Below are positions 7,139-14,963 of a stretch of 33,508 bases of DNA, in pieces. The stretch spans positions 1-33,508 of the forward strand of contig CALWSM010000010.1 in NCBI GenBank assembly GCA_944384185.1. Reading direction: 5' to 3'. The position numbers and the translations under genes were made by a program. This DNA is from an uncultured Blautia sp. (lineage in GTDB: Bacteria; Bacillota; Clostridia; Lachnospirales; Lachnospiraceae). A model generated the notes under the pieces. The model was not told where the DNA came from. It ran no database searches and saw nothing but the letters and a program-made list of their open reading frames with translations. The first letter of the stretch is position 1, and the number at the start of each line of letters is the position of its first letter.

Positions 7139-8204
7139 CTGTCATCACCTCAAATTCTTTTATCAGCCGACGGCAGATTTCCATATCCTGTAAGATACGT
7201 TTTTTTACCTCTTTTTTCTCCAGCGCTTTCCGGTATCTCTCCTCCAGAGATACACGTCTGCTCTCCATAGTCAGTTTATCCGCCAGACACACCAGGACCT
7301 CCTCTTGGCAAAGAGTATCCGGCTCCTGTGCAAAGCCTCTGTGGGCTCCCGCTACTGCTGCCAGCGCCAGATAGCCCTTTTCCTCCAGAAAGTCCCCCAC
7401 CGCTTTTTCATGAAAGGGCTCCAGCCGCAGCAGATCATGAAGACAGCCTCCGCTCCTGCAAAGCTCGATATCCAGGAAAGCGCCTGCCTCTGTCAGACGC
7501 CGGGCCATCCAGGCCGCCAGTTCTCCTACAGCCCTGCAGTGGGCCCGGATATGGGCAGGGAGATTCACTTCCTCATAGAGCTCTTCACACAGCTTTTGGG
7601 AAATCCCCCTGTGCCCTCTGGCGTACTCCCGGATACGGGCAAGGTCTTTCTGATCATCTGCGTCCATCCGGGCCCCTGCATCTGCTGTCTCTACGGTTTT
7701 TATCTTCATGGCGCCAAAAGCACCCTGAAGTCCCCCGCCGCCCTGATAGGCCAGCGCTTTCCGGCAGCCTGCCGGGAACAGAAAGGGGGGATGAAGGGTT
7801 TTTCCTCCCGAAGCTGGGATAAGGGCCTCTGTCCCCGGCTCTGCCCGGGAAATTCCCTCTTCCAGTCTTTGAAAGGTTTCCGGGGAGGTCAGAGGAATAT
7901 CCCCGGGAAGAAAAAAGACGCCCTCTCTCTTATCCACAGCCGCAAGTCCCAGCTTCACAGAGGCCAGCATATCCGTATCCTGCCAGGATGGGTTTTCTAC
8001 GATCTTTACCCTCCCGGGTCCCAGCGCCGCCCTTATCTCTTCTCCCCGGTATCCCACAACCACCGTAATATCTCTTATACCGGCGTTTTCCATGCTTTGG
8101 ACCGTCATAGCGATCATAGGGAATCCGTTTATCTCCAGCAGCGGCTTGAACCCTTCCATCCGTCTGGATCTTCCCGCTGCGGCGATCAGCCCTGCTCCTT
8201 TCAT
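7125..8204 (-). CDS. MocA-like nucleotidyltransferase fused to an HD domain (DVU_1551-like)
   Basis: A 359-residue two-domain protein. Residues 1-195 are a MobA/MocA-type NTP transferase: LIAAAGRSRRM near the N terminus with Lys20 in FKPLL, then FLPGDIPL (98-105), and DADD (181-184). Residues about 205-350 form an HD-type domain with HIRAHC (218-223), LHDLL (His256-Asp257) and GAHRGF. MocA enzymes attach CMP to molybdopterin to make the dinucleotide cofactor used by xanthine dehydrogenase-family enzymes, so this one probably prepares the cofactor of the neighbouring hydroxylase. The HD domain could be a phosphohydrolase acting on the same cofactor. ATG 8202-8204 overlaps the previous stop (ATGA) and has an AGGAGG site. 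A frame extension to 8348 is only a shadow of the C-GCAxxG gene. Confidence 0.85.
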   Translation of the reverse strand: MKGAGLIAAAGRSRRMEGFKPLLEINGFPMIAMTVQSMENAGIRDITVVVGYRGEEIRAALGPGRVKIVENPSWQDTDMLASVKLGLAAVDKREGVFFLPGDIPLTSPETFQRLEEGISRAEPGTEALIPASGGKTLHPPFLFPAGCRKALAYQGGGGLQGAFGAMKIKTVETADAGARMDADDQKDLARIREYARGHRGISQKLCEELYEEVNLPAHIRAHCRAVGELAAWMARRLTEAGAFLDIELCRSGGCLHDLLRLEPFHEKAVGDFLEEKGYLALAAVAGAHRGFAQEPDTLCQEEVLVCLADKLTMESRRVSLEERYRKALEKKEVKKRILQDMEICRRLIKEFEVMTGERL

Positions 8205-8629
8205 GGCAATCCTCCTTTTTCCGAAAGGAGTTCCACACATTTCTGATAGACTTCTTCCACAAGCTCCGGACATCTTTGCATCTTGTTTCCCGGATTTCCA
8301 TCCAGGATCTCCCGACAGGTACAGCCGCCGTACCGGCTTTTGGTCCATTCTTCAAACCAGTCCGCCAGCTTTTCCATCAGAATGGAGGCCTCCGGATCCT
8401 CCAGCTCTTCCGCCTCTCCTTTTCCCAGAAAATATCCCAGGAAACAGCAGCCTCCGGTAAGAGCGCCGCAGACTCTTCCGGAAAAGCCAAGGCCTCCGTT
8501 TAATCCGCTCATAGCCCGGATCAGATCCGGGTCCTCCTTTTCTTCCGATTCCAGAGCCAGGATCATTAAAATCTGGGCGCAGTAGAAGCCCTGCCCCGAC
8601 AGTTCCAGCATACGCTCAAATAAATCCAT
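8201..8629 (-). CDS. C-GCAxxG-C-C family redox/metal protein (DVU_1555-like)
   Basis: A 142-residue soluble protein of the C-GCAxxG-C-C family. Cys17 is in the first helix (FYCAQ). The core motif reads VCGALTGGCC (Cys54, Cys61, Cys62). Further cysteines are at 103, 105, 120 and 131. Members of this family are thought to hold a metal centre or redox cysteines, but the biochemical role is not known. The start ATG 8627-8629 has a strong AAGGAGGGG site and overlaps the methyltransferase stop by 14 nt. Its stop overlaps the next start. It is part of the same operon. Confidence 0.85.
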   Translation of the reverse strand: MDLFERMLELSGQGFYCAQILMILALESEEKEDPDLIRAMSGLNGGLGFSGRVCGALTGGCCFLGYFLGKGEAEELEDPEASILMEKLADWFEEWTKSRYGGCTCREILDGNPGNKMQRCPELVEEVYQKCVELLSEKGGLP

Positions 8630-9215
8630 TTTCCCCTCCTTTCCTGAGGCAGGCCAGGAAATATCCGCACCCGGCTTTTCCTGCCTCTATGAAAAAATCC
8701 ATACAGTTTTTCTCTGCGTTTCCGTTCCAAAGGCTCTCCAGGAAAAATTCCTTCCATGCTTCTGTTTCGTCCTTTGTCTCCTCGATCCAAAACCCCGCCT
8801 GCTCAAAAGCTTCTTTCCAGCAGTTCCAGGTCAGCGGCTTTCCCATAGACAGGGAAGGCGCCTCCTGCTTTCGGAAAAAAACATCGGCGATCAGCAGACA
8901 GCCATCCTTTTTCAGTACCCGGAACGCTTCTTTAAGGGCCGCATTTCCGTCTCCGCAGCCGGAGACCGTGCATTCCGCCAGGCAGCAGTCAAAGCTTTCT
9001 CCCGCAAAGTCCAGCCCTCTCATATCTCCCTGCTCCACCTGGGGGCCTGAGGGCTTCAGATCCACCGCCCTTACTTCAAATCCCAGGGCTTGCAGATATA
9101 CCGCTGTCTTTCCCTCTCCTGCTCCCAGCTCCAGGATCCTGGCAGGAGGACGGATCCCCGGAAGAGCCAGCAGCCTGGCCGTCATCTCCAGCCCGCCGGG
9201 ATGGCGGCCAATCAT
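8616..9215 (-). CDS. SAM-dependent methyltransferase, TrsM-like (DVU_1556-like)
   Basis: A 199-residue class I methyltransferase. Motif I is ILELGAGEGKTAVYLQ, motif II is VRAVDLKPSG, and the post-I region contains FDCCLAECTVSGCGDG, followed by ALKEAFRVLKKDGCLLIADVF. The cysteine cluster in the motif IV region is conspicuous. The C-terminal part ends in AGKAGCGYFLACLRKG. I start it at ATG 9213-9215, overlapping the redox-protein stop as ATGA. The 53 extra upstream codons in frame antisense-shadow that gene. It belongs to the set I recall as TrsM/DVU_1556, found beside TrsS. The methyl acceptor is unknown; a pterin or metal-thiolate is a possibility. Confidence 0.83.
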   Translation of the reverse strand: MIGRHPGGLEMTARLLALPGIRPPARILELGAGEGKTAVYLQALGFEVRAVDLKPSGPQVEQGDMRGLDFAGESFDCCLAECTVSGCGDGNAALKEAFRVLKKDGCLLIADVFFRKQEAPSLSMGKPLTWNCWKEAFEQAGFWIEETKDETEAWKEFFLESLWNGNAEKNCMDFFIEAGKAGCGYFLACLRKGGENGFI

Positions 9216-9430
9216 TTGTCCTCCAGGCTGCGCTCCACGGTAAGGACTTTTCCTACCGCCAGCTCCTCGGGTACGTAAATATAACCGCATTCCGGACATA
9301 CCGGCAGTTCTACCGGGAACGCATTGCCAAGATAACTGAAAACCGCCCTTCCTCTGACCAGTTCCTTTTTGCATTTATGGCATTTCAGTTTTCCCATGGG
9401 ATCCATGGAATAATAAGTTTTTTCTCCCAT
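9212..9430 (-). CDS. Small zinc-ribbon/rubredoxin-like redox protein (DVU_1557-like)
   Basis: A 72-residue protein with two Cys-x2-Cys knuckles: Cys17/Cys20 (KCHKC) and Cys45/Cys48 (VCPECGYIYVPEE). The layout is that of a rubredoxin or zinc ribbon. It may carry electrons or hold zinc. I recall this family as DVU_1557, next to the TrsM methyltransferase in other genomes. It starts at ATG 9428-9430, 11 nt after the dicluster gene, and its stop overlaps the methyltransferase start. Confidence 0.8.
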   Translation of the reverse strand: MGEKTYYSMDPMGKLKCHKCKKELVRGRAVFSYLGNAFPVELPVCPECGYIYVPEELAVGKVLTVERSLEDK

Positions 9431-9441
9431 CTGCCCCTCCT

Positions 9442-11664
9442 TTACTCCACAGTCATCCGATGGCTGTAAGCGCCATATACCAGATAGCCTTTCTCTGTCT
9501 CTGTAAACTTCACCCAGAAGGTAACATTACCCATCCTGGCAGAAGCCGCCAGCCATCCCTTTTCCGGATCCTCTACGGCTTCCCCTGAAGCTTCGTAAGC
9601 CTTCAGTACAGCTTCCACATCGCTTTTCAGGATCATACGCCTGTCCATTTCTTCTTCCGCTCCATCTTCATAAAAAACCGGCAGCATATCCTCTCTCCTT
9701 ATTTCTTCCTTCCAGATTTCCTTCTGGAGTTTTTCCTTTAATCTCAGACGGTTTGCCCTGCGCTGTGACAGATCCGGCACCGAAGGGGCGCCGGTTCCAT
9801 AGGCCAGCTCCAGGATATGTATGGAGTCCGCTCCTGCCCGGGTCAGCTGATCCCTGCAGGCCATGCAGTAGGTCAGGATCCTTCCGGAGGTCCTGCCCGC
9901 CGCAAAGGCCGCCTTCTTTTCCGCCATTTCGGGATCCGCAAAGCGGACCATTCCCCCGTATCCGCAGCAGGGGGCCAGATCCCCGGAAAGAGGCATCTCT
10001 TCTACCTTACAGCCCAGAGCCTCTGCGAAATCCCGGATCTGCTCCTGGGTCCTGGCATCGCCTCTGGCTCCGCAGGCGTCCTGTATGGCCACAGTCTGCT
10101 CTGTCACCGGTTCTGTTCCCAGTTCCAGGAGAGTCTGCCATACCCCTACTGCGGGAATTTCCGTTCTTTCCCTTAATATCTTCATACAGGTGGGGCAGGC
10201 GCAGATCACCTGAGGCTCCCCCATCTCTTTCCAGGCGGTTCGGATCTGTTCCAGCGCCTCTGCGGCCAGGTCTTCTCTCCCTGCCCATTGGGCCAGGGCC
10301 CCGCAGCAGCTAAGGAGCAGCCCTACCCCTCCGGTCAGCCTGCCGGACAGGTCCCGGTAAGCAGCCTCTGCGGTATCCGGGGACACGGCAGACGCCTGGC
10401 ATCCGGGGAAAAACAGATACCGGCAGCGATCATATCCCGGTGCAGATCTGGCCAGAAACCCTTCCCTGCAGGAAAACTGCTGATCCAGAAGTCCGAATTC
10501 ATGGGCGGAAGGAGGCATTTTCTCCGTCTCCACCATGATCTGCCGGGCCATTTTGCATACCTCCGGATAATCAAATCCGTTGGGACAGGCCGACTTGCAC
10601 TGCCCGCACAGGTCGCAGGCATTGATCAACCCGTTTGCCATATGATTTCCCATAACGATGGAAAGATTGTTGTAGATCTCCCGGATGGCCCCTCTGGGAT
10701 TCTTCTTATACTCCTGGAAATACACACAGCCCTTTATACACTCCAGACACTGACACTGTATGCAGCGTCCGGCCTCTGCCGCCGCCAGCTCTCGGTCCGG
10801 TTTTTCCCAATCTGTAAAAGCCCGGCTTCCCTCCACGCCGTCCATGGTCACATATAGACGGCTCTCCTGTGGCCCCGGCTTCCGAAGCCCTTCCGAGGAG
10901 GCTCCCTGAAGATAACGTTCCGCCTTAGCCGATACATATTTCGCCCACGCCAGTATCCAGGCAGCTCCGTCTTTCTTTTCCCAGCTCTGTTCTGTTCCGA
11001 AGATGTTTTCCGGCAGGCCGGTGCGCCACAGATCCGGAGACAGGCATACCGCATCCCCCCATGCCGCCCATTCAGAGACCTCTCCTGCTCTCTCCTTTTT
11101 TGTCATACGGAAAAGCTCATAAGAAGCGGTATCTGCCTCTGCCTCCTCCTCTGTAAGTCCCCAGGATAGCAGAGGCTCCTTCCGGTTTTTGCACCGGGTG
11201 TACCAGAAGATCTCATAGCCCTTCCTGCCCAGTTCCCAGCAGCAGGCCAGGGCAAAAAGATCGTCGCCCCCTACGATCACCTTTTTATTCTTTCTGGGGA
11301 TCAGGAAGCGGCTGCCTCTTTCTTTTCCCCCATACAGAGCGCAGGCCTTTTCCAGAGTCCTCACCTGGATCCCTTCCCCGATCCGGGATAAGGCGCAGGC
11401 TTCCTGGCAGACTCCGGGACAGCTCTTTGCCAGAAGGTGGAGAAAGGGAGTAACTCTCCGGATCACTCCCGCCCCTTTTACAAAATCCCCCTTTGCCCCG
11501 TAGGCGCAGACCGTCCGTATATCCAGATGAAGGGGGCATGCCGCCGTACAGCCCGGAGGGTCTTCTCTGGTGCAGACGGCTTCTCTTCGATGAAGCTCCT
11601 CCTGGCCAAAAGCCTGCTTCATTAAATAATGTTTTCCCACAAAGCCCCGATCTTTATGTTCCAT
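9442..11664 (-). CDS. Multi-cluster Fe-S oxidoreductase: GltD-like N terminus, ferredoxin and two CCG domains
   Basis: A 740-residue fusion protein. Residues 1-110 resemble the Fe-S domain of glutamate synthase small subunit (Cys31, 39, 43, 82, 86, 90). Residues 128-290 occupy the place of the flavin/NADPH module but are short, and the dinucleotide motif is reduced to VIVGGDDLFALACC. Residues 301-360 bind two [4Fe-4S] clusters (Cys301-x2-Cys304-x-Cys306-x2-Cys309-x3-Cys313; Cys350, 353, 356, 360). After about residue 425 there are two heterodisulfide-reductase CCG domains (FFPGCQAS...SCCGALAQW; QDACGAR...PCCGYGGM). I recall a family named pyridine nucleotide-disulfide oxidoreductase/dicluster-binding protein found near selenoprotein genes. 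It probably moves electrons for this pathway. It begins about 50 nt after the hydroxylase terminator and heads the run of packed genes. Confidence 0.82.
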   Translation of the reverse strand: MEHKDRGFVGKHYLMKQAFGQEELHRREAVCTREDPPGCTAACPLHLDIRTVCAYGAKGDFVKGAGVIRRVTPFLHLLAKSCPGVCQEACALSRIGEGIQVRTLEKACALYGGKERGSRFLIPRKNKKVIVGGDDLFALACCWELGRKGYEIFWYTRCKNRKEPLLSWGLTEEEAEADTASYELFRMTKKERAGEVSEWAAWGDAVCLSPDLWRTGLPENIFGTEQSWEKKDGAAWILAWAKYVSAKAERYLQGASSEGLRKPGPQESRLYVTMDGVEGSRAFTDWEKPDRELAAAEAGRCIQCQCLECIKGCVYFQEYKKNPRGAIREIYNNLSIVMGNHMANGLINACDLCGQCKSACPNGFDYPEVCKMARQIMVETEKMPPSAHEFGLLDQQFSCREGFLARSAPGYDRCRYLFFPGCQASAVSPDTAEAAYRDLSGRLTGGVGLLLSCCGALAQWAGREDLAAEALEQIRTAWKEMGEPQVICACPTCMKILRERTEIPAVGVWQTLLELGTEPVTEQTVAIQDACGARGDARTQEQIRDFAEALGCKVEEMPLSGDLAPCCGYGGMVRFADPEMAEKKAAFAAGRTSGRILTYCMACRDQLTRAGADSIHILELAYGTGAPSVPDLSQRRANRLRLKEKLQKEIWKEEIRREDMLPVFYEDGAEEEMDRRMILKSDVEAVLKAYEASGEAVEDPEKGWLAASARMGNVTFWVKFTETEKGYLVYGAYSHRMTVE

Positions 11665-11714
11665 ATATCCTCTCCTATGTTTAATTATCTATTTCAAGAA
11701 TAATATTCGGGTAA

Positions 11715-11741
11715 AACAAAGCGGGGAATCCCCGCTTTGTT
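11715..11741 (-). terminator. Rho-independent terminator after the molybdenum hydroxylase
   Basis: A perfect 12-bp stem, AACAAAGCGGGG (11715-11726) with its complement (11730-11741), around a 3-nt loop, is followed on the minus strand by TTTTA. It lies 24 nt after the hydroxylase stop and before the dicluster gene. The next operon then needs read-through or its own promoter; I found no convincing promoter in 11665-11714. Confidence 0.85.
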
Positions 11742-11764
11742 CTATATTTTCATTTCCCTGTTTC

Positions 11765-14512
11765 TTACAGAGCATCCAGCGCAGCCTTTACCACTTCCGG
11801 TCTGGCCGGAACTCTGGTGATCCTTGCTCCGGTAGCGCTGTATATTGCGTTAAGGATTGCCGGATGAGGTGCGGCTAAAGGTCCCTCGCCGCAGCCGGCA
11901 GCGCCGTACGGGCCAAGAGGTCTCGGGTGGTTTTCCTGATAAACCAGCTCAATATCGTCGGGAATATCATTGGGGTAAGGAATTCCGCATTTTAACAAGC
12001 TGGTATGTTTCTTCAGATCCTCAAAGTCCTCTGACAGCGCCAGACCGATACCCTGGGCAATGGCGCCCATAACCTGGCCATCCACAACCGTCTTATTAAT
12101 GATGGTGCCGAAATCAGATACCATGGTAAATTTTACAACTTTCACCTTGCCGGTCTCCATATTCACCTGTACTACCGGCAGGTTGATACAATACATGTAT
12201 ACGGAGAAGGGATTTCCCTGTGCGGTTTCCTGATCACAGTCTGTGCATGCGGTTGCCACCCATTTTCCTTCATACTTCAGGGGAAGCTTCTCTTCTACCA
12301 TTTCTTCGTAGGTGCGATACGTGCCGTCTGGTTTTCTCATGGCGTTGACCAGCATCTCTGAGGCAACACGCACTGCATTTCCGGTCATGACATTGGAACG
12401 GGATCCTCCGGCAGGTCCGGAATTCGGCGTCTTTCCTGTATCGTTCATCACCAGCTTGATCTGATCCGGCGTAAAGCCTGCCTGGCGGAGGGTTTCATGG
12501 GCGTGGGTAAGGGTACCGATATCCGCTCCCTGTCCGTGATCCTCCCAGGAATCATAGATCGTCACCGTGTTGTCCGGGTTCAGCTCTGCCCAGGCTTCTG
12601 AAGAGTCCACGCCATCCAGGCCGCAGCCGTAGACACCCAGGGACACGCCGGCTCCATACTTGAATTTACCGTTTTCTCCCTTCTCCTTGTTCAGAGTCTC
12701 CGCATAAGCTTTGTTTTTCTGATAATACGGTCTTGCCAGATCATACAGGTCCTCCAGACAGTATACGTCCGGTTTACAGCCATTTGGGGTGGTAGAGCCT
12801 GCAGATTCCTTATAGCAGTTCATGGCCCGGAATTCAAAAGGATCGATCCCCATTTTCGCCGCCATCATATCCATTGCGATATCGCCGCCCATGAAAGACT
12901 GGGGCGCTCCGTATCCCCGGAAAGCGGCTCCGTATGCATGATTGGTGCAGACTGTCCGCGACCGGTTCCGGATATTGGGAATGTCCACTCCGGCTCCCAC
13001 AAACTGGCTGAGGCGCATGGTCAGCAGGTCACCGAATTCGGAGTACGGGCCGTGATCGATAAGGTTGTCTCCTTCAAGAGCCAGGATCTTGCCTTTCTCA
13101 TCAGCCGCCAGTTTGATATGCATAAAACCAGGGCTTCTCTTTCCGGTATAAGTGATCATCTGATACATGTTAAAATTCAGAGCTACCGGGCGTCCTGTGA
13201 CAAGAGCGGCCACTCCCACCAGGGCTTCTATGGTAGGTGAGAATTTATAGCCGAAGGTTCCTCCTGCATGGAGCTGTATCAGCCGGAGCTTCTCCGGCTC
13301 TACGCCGATACCTGCGCAGATCATGGCGTGGTGGAGATGGATCCCGATAGATTTGGAGTGTATGGTCACTCTTCCTTCCTCGTCTATGTATGCATAGGCC
13401 ACGTCCGGTTCGATGGGCATATGAGGCTGTCTGGAACAATAAGCGTCCATCTCTATAACATTGGGAGCCGTCTCCATGATGGGGGCCGTGTCTTCACCCT
13501 TTATACAGTTGGTCTCATAGTAAATATTCGGCGTACCCGGATGGATCTCCACAGCATCCGGATCCATAGCTTCCGGCGCAGACATGTAAGCGGGAAGCAC
13601 TTCCAGATCAACCTTCACATATTTGGCCGCTTCTCTGGCGTGGGCAACGGTATCTGCGCACACCATAGCGATAGCGTCTCCGTACTGGAACACCTTCTCA
13701 TCACAGAGGATGGGACGGTCCCAGCCGTCTCCCTTATTTGTAGGGAATGTAATAAGTCCGGTGATCCGGTTCTTTCCGGGAACATCTTTATACGTGATCA
13801 CCCGGTATACTCCCGGCATCTGCTCTGCCTGAGAGGTATCGATCCCCTTGATCCAGGCATGGGATACTTCCGCCTGGACCAGTGCGATCTGCAAGGTGCC
13901 CTCCGGAAGGGCCTTGATCTCATCCGCTCCAAAATCCCAGGCTCCGGTCACCTTTGCCGCCGCCGAAGGACGGGCATAGCTGGTTCCCAGGATCCGGTTA
14001 TCCGTAGGCTGGAACATAAGATCTTCTTTTGTGATCTCTCCCCGCAGCACTCTGGCTGCGTCCATCACCGCATCGATCAGCGGCTTGTATCCGGTGCAGC
14101 GGCAGAGATTCCGGTTTTTATTGAACCATTCCCGGACTTCTGTTCTGGAGGGCGAGGGATTATTCTCCAGAAGCACTTTTGCACTCATAATAAAGCCCGG
14201 GGAACAGAATCCGCACTGTGCACAGCCATGTGCGATCCAGGCCGCCTGCAGAGGATGCAGGTCCTCCAGTGTGCCTATGCCTTCAATCGTCTCAATTTTG
14301 GCATAATCCGGCACCTTCGCAATTTTCGTAATACAAGAGCGGGTCACTTTTCCGTCCACGATCACATTACAGGCTCCGCAGTGGCCCTCTCCGCAGCCGA
14401 TCTTACAGCCTGTAAGAAGCAGTCTGTCTCTGAGCACTTCCGCTAAAGACTCGTGGCCCTCTACCACTAAAGTCCGCTGGGTGCCGTTGATCATAAGGAT
14501 TTTTTTTATCAT
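11765..14512 (-). CDS. Mop-type molybdenum hydroxylase (aldehyde oxidoreductase/xanthine dehydrogenase family)
   Basis: A 915-residue single-chain enzyme with the domain order of D. gigas aldehyde oxidoreductase (907 residues). The plant-type [2Fe-2S] cluster uses Cys40, 45, 48 and 60, and the second cluster Cys100, 103, 137 and 139, the same numbers as in Mop. The molybdopterin part contains AAFRGYGAPQ (Arg532, Tyr534) and the catalytic Glu876 in AAGCGEGPL (Mop Glu869). It should oxidise an aldehyde or N-heterocycle using water, with a molybdopterin cytosine dinucleotide cofactor, and pass electrons through the two clusters. There is no FAD domain. The substrate is unknown. ATG 14510-14512 follows an AGGGAGG site. 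The surrounding Mo import, nucleotidyltransferase and XdhC genes fit its cofactor needs. Confidence 0.93.
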   Translation of the reverse strand: MIKKILMINGTQRTLVVEGHESLAEVLRDRLLLTGCKIGCGEGHCGACNVIVDGKVTRSCITKIAKVPDYAKIETIEGIGTLEDLHPLQAAWIAHGCAQCGFCSPGFIMSAKVLLENNPSPSRTEVREWFNKNRNLCRCTGYKPLIDAVMDAARVLRGEITKEDLMFQPTDNRILGTSYARPSAAAKVTGAWDFGADEIKALPEGTLQIALVQAEVSHAWIKGIDTSQAEQMPGVYRVITYKDVPGKNRITGLITFPTNKGDGWDRPILCDEKVFQYGDAIAMVCADTVAHAREAAKYVKVDLEVLPAYMSAPEAMDPDAVEIHPGTPNIYYETNCIKGEDTAPIMETAPNVIEMDAYCSRQPHMPIEPDVAYAYIDEEGRVTIHSKSIGIHLHHAMICAGIGVEPEKLRLIQLHAGGTFGYKFSPTIEALVGVAALVTGRPVALNFNMYQMITYTGKRSPGFMHIKLAADEKGKILALEGDNLIDHGPYSEFGDLLTMRLSQFVGAGVDIPNIRNRSRTVCTNHAYGAAFRGYGAPQSFMGGDIAMDMMAAKMGIDPFEFRAMNCYKESAGSTTPNGCKPDVYCLEDLYDLARPYYQKNKAYAETLNKEKGENGKFKYGAGVSLGVYGCGLDGVDSSEAWAELNPDNTVTIYDSWEDHGQGADIGTLTHAHETLRQAGFTPDQIKLVMNDTGKTPNSGPAGGSRSNVMTGNAVRVASEMLVNAMRKPDGTYRTYEEMVEEKLPLKYEGKWVATACTDCDQETAQGNPFSVYMYCINLPVVQVNMETGKVKVVKFTMVSDFGTIINKTVVDGQVMGAIAQGIGLALSEDFEDLKKHTSLLKCGIPYPNDIPDDIELVYQENHPRPLGPYGAAGCGEGPLAAPHPAILNAIYSATGARITRVPARPEVVKAALDAL

Positions 14513-14550
14513 TCTTCCACCTCCCTATTCTGGTTTTCTTCCTGGATACT

Positions 14551-14578
14551 GCCGCTGTCAGTCCCTTTTTGCAGCGGC
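14551..14578 (-). promoter_or_regulatory. Hairpin in the leader of the molybdenum hydroxylase gene
   Basis: A perfect 7-bp inverted repeat GCCGCTG (14551-14557) / CAGCGGC (14572-14578) with a 14-nt loop, about 40 nt upstream of the start. There is no U-tract, so it is not a terminator. The role is unknown. Confidence 0.4.
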
Positions 14579-14586
14579 GCTCTATC

Positions 14587-14607
14587 TTTAAGGCACAGAT
14601 CCTTAAA
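14587..14607. promoter_or_regulatory. Operator-like palindrome TTTAAGG-7 nt-CCTTAAA
   Basis: A perfect 7-bp dyad with a 7-nt spacer in the divergent region between the hydroxylase gene and the plus-strand gene at 14683. A possible minus-strand -35 (TTGACC, 14623-14628) would place the -10 of the hydroxylase promoter in this dyad, so a bound dimer could repress it. The binding protein is unknown. Confidence 0.4.
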
Positions 14608-14621
14608 TTCTCATCTTTTTC

Positions 14622-14650
14622 TGGTCAAAGCTTTTTCCCTTTGCTACAAT
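14622..14650 (+). promoter_or_regulatory. Probable promoter of the 81-residue gene
   Basis: TGGTCA (14622-14627) and TACAAT (14645-14650) are 17 nt apart on the plus strand. An AAGGAGA ribosome binding site follows near 14666-14672, and then the ATG at 14683. Confidence 0.5.
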
Positions 14651-14682
14651 AAACATATAGCGTATAAAGGAGAGAGCAGCTT

Positions 14683-14928
14683 ATGGATTTGAAAGAAATT
14701 CATGCAAATCAGGTTACAGTAGAGGTCCAAGACGAGGCTACCGGAGAAGTCTTCCGCCGTACTCTGCCAATGGAATATTATGAAACCGCCAATTTTCTCC
14801 GGCTCAGCGGAGAAGACAGAAAAGGAAAGCCCAGTGAACTGGTTTTTCTGTCAGATACGGGAATGCGCCGTCTCAGAGATCTCACCGGAAAAGGCCCGGA
14901 CAAAGACCCCTGCGGCACCCATCAATAA
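14683..14928 (+). CDS. Conserved-looking hypothetical protein, 81 residues
   Basis: I do not recognise this gene. It encodes an acidic/basic mixed soluble protein of 81 residues, with no signal peptide, membrane segment or metal motif. A beta-rich N terminus (QVTVEVQDEATGEVFRRTL) is followed by a helical middle (MEYYETANFLRL) and a segment SELVFLSDTGMRRLRDL, ending with PCGTHQ. It has a good AAGGAGA site and a plausible promoter, which supports its being real. It is divergent from the hydroxylase gene and about 120 nt before the methyltransferase gene on the same strand. Confidence 0.65.
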   Translation: MDLKEIHANQVTVEVQDEATGEVFRRTLPMEYYETANFLRLSGEDRKGKPSELVFLSDTGMRRLRDLTGKGPDKDPCGTHQ

Positions 14929-14963
14929 TTTTCTGAATCTTTTGCTTTAATTATAATTTGTTT

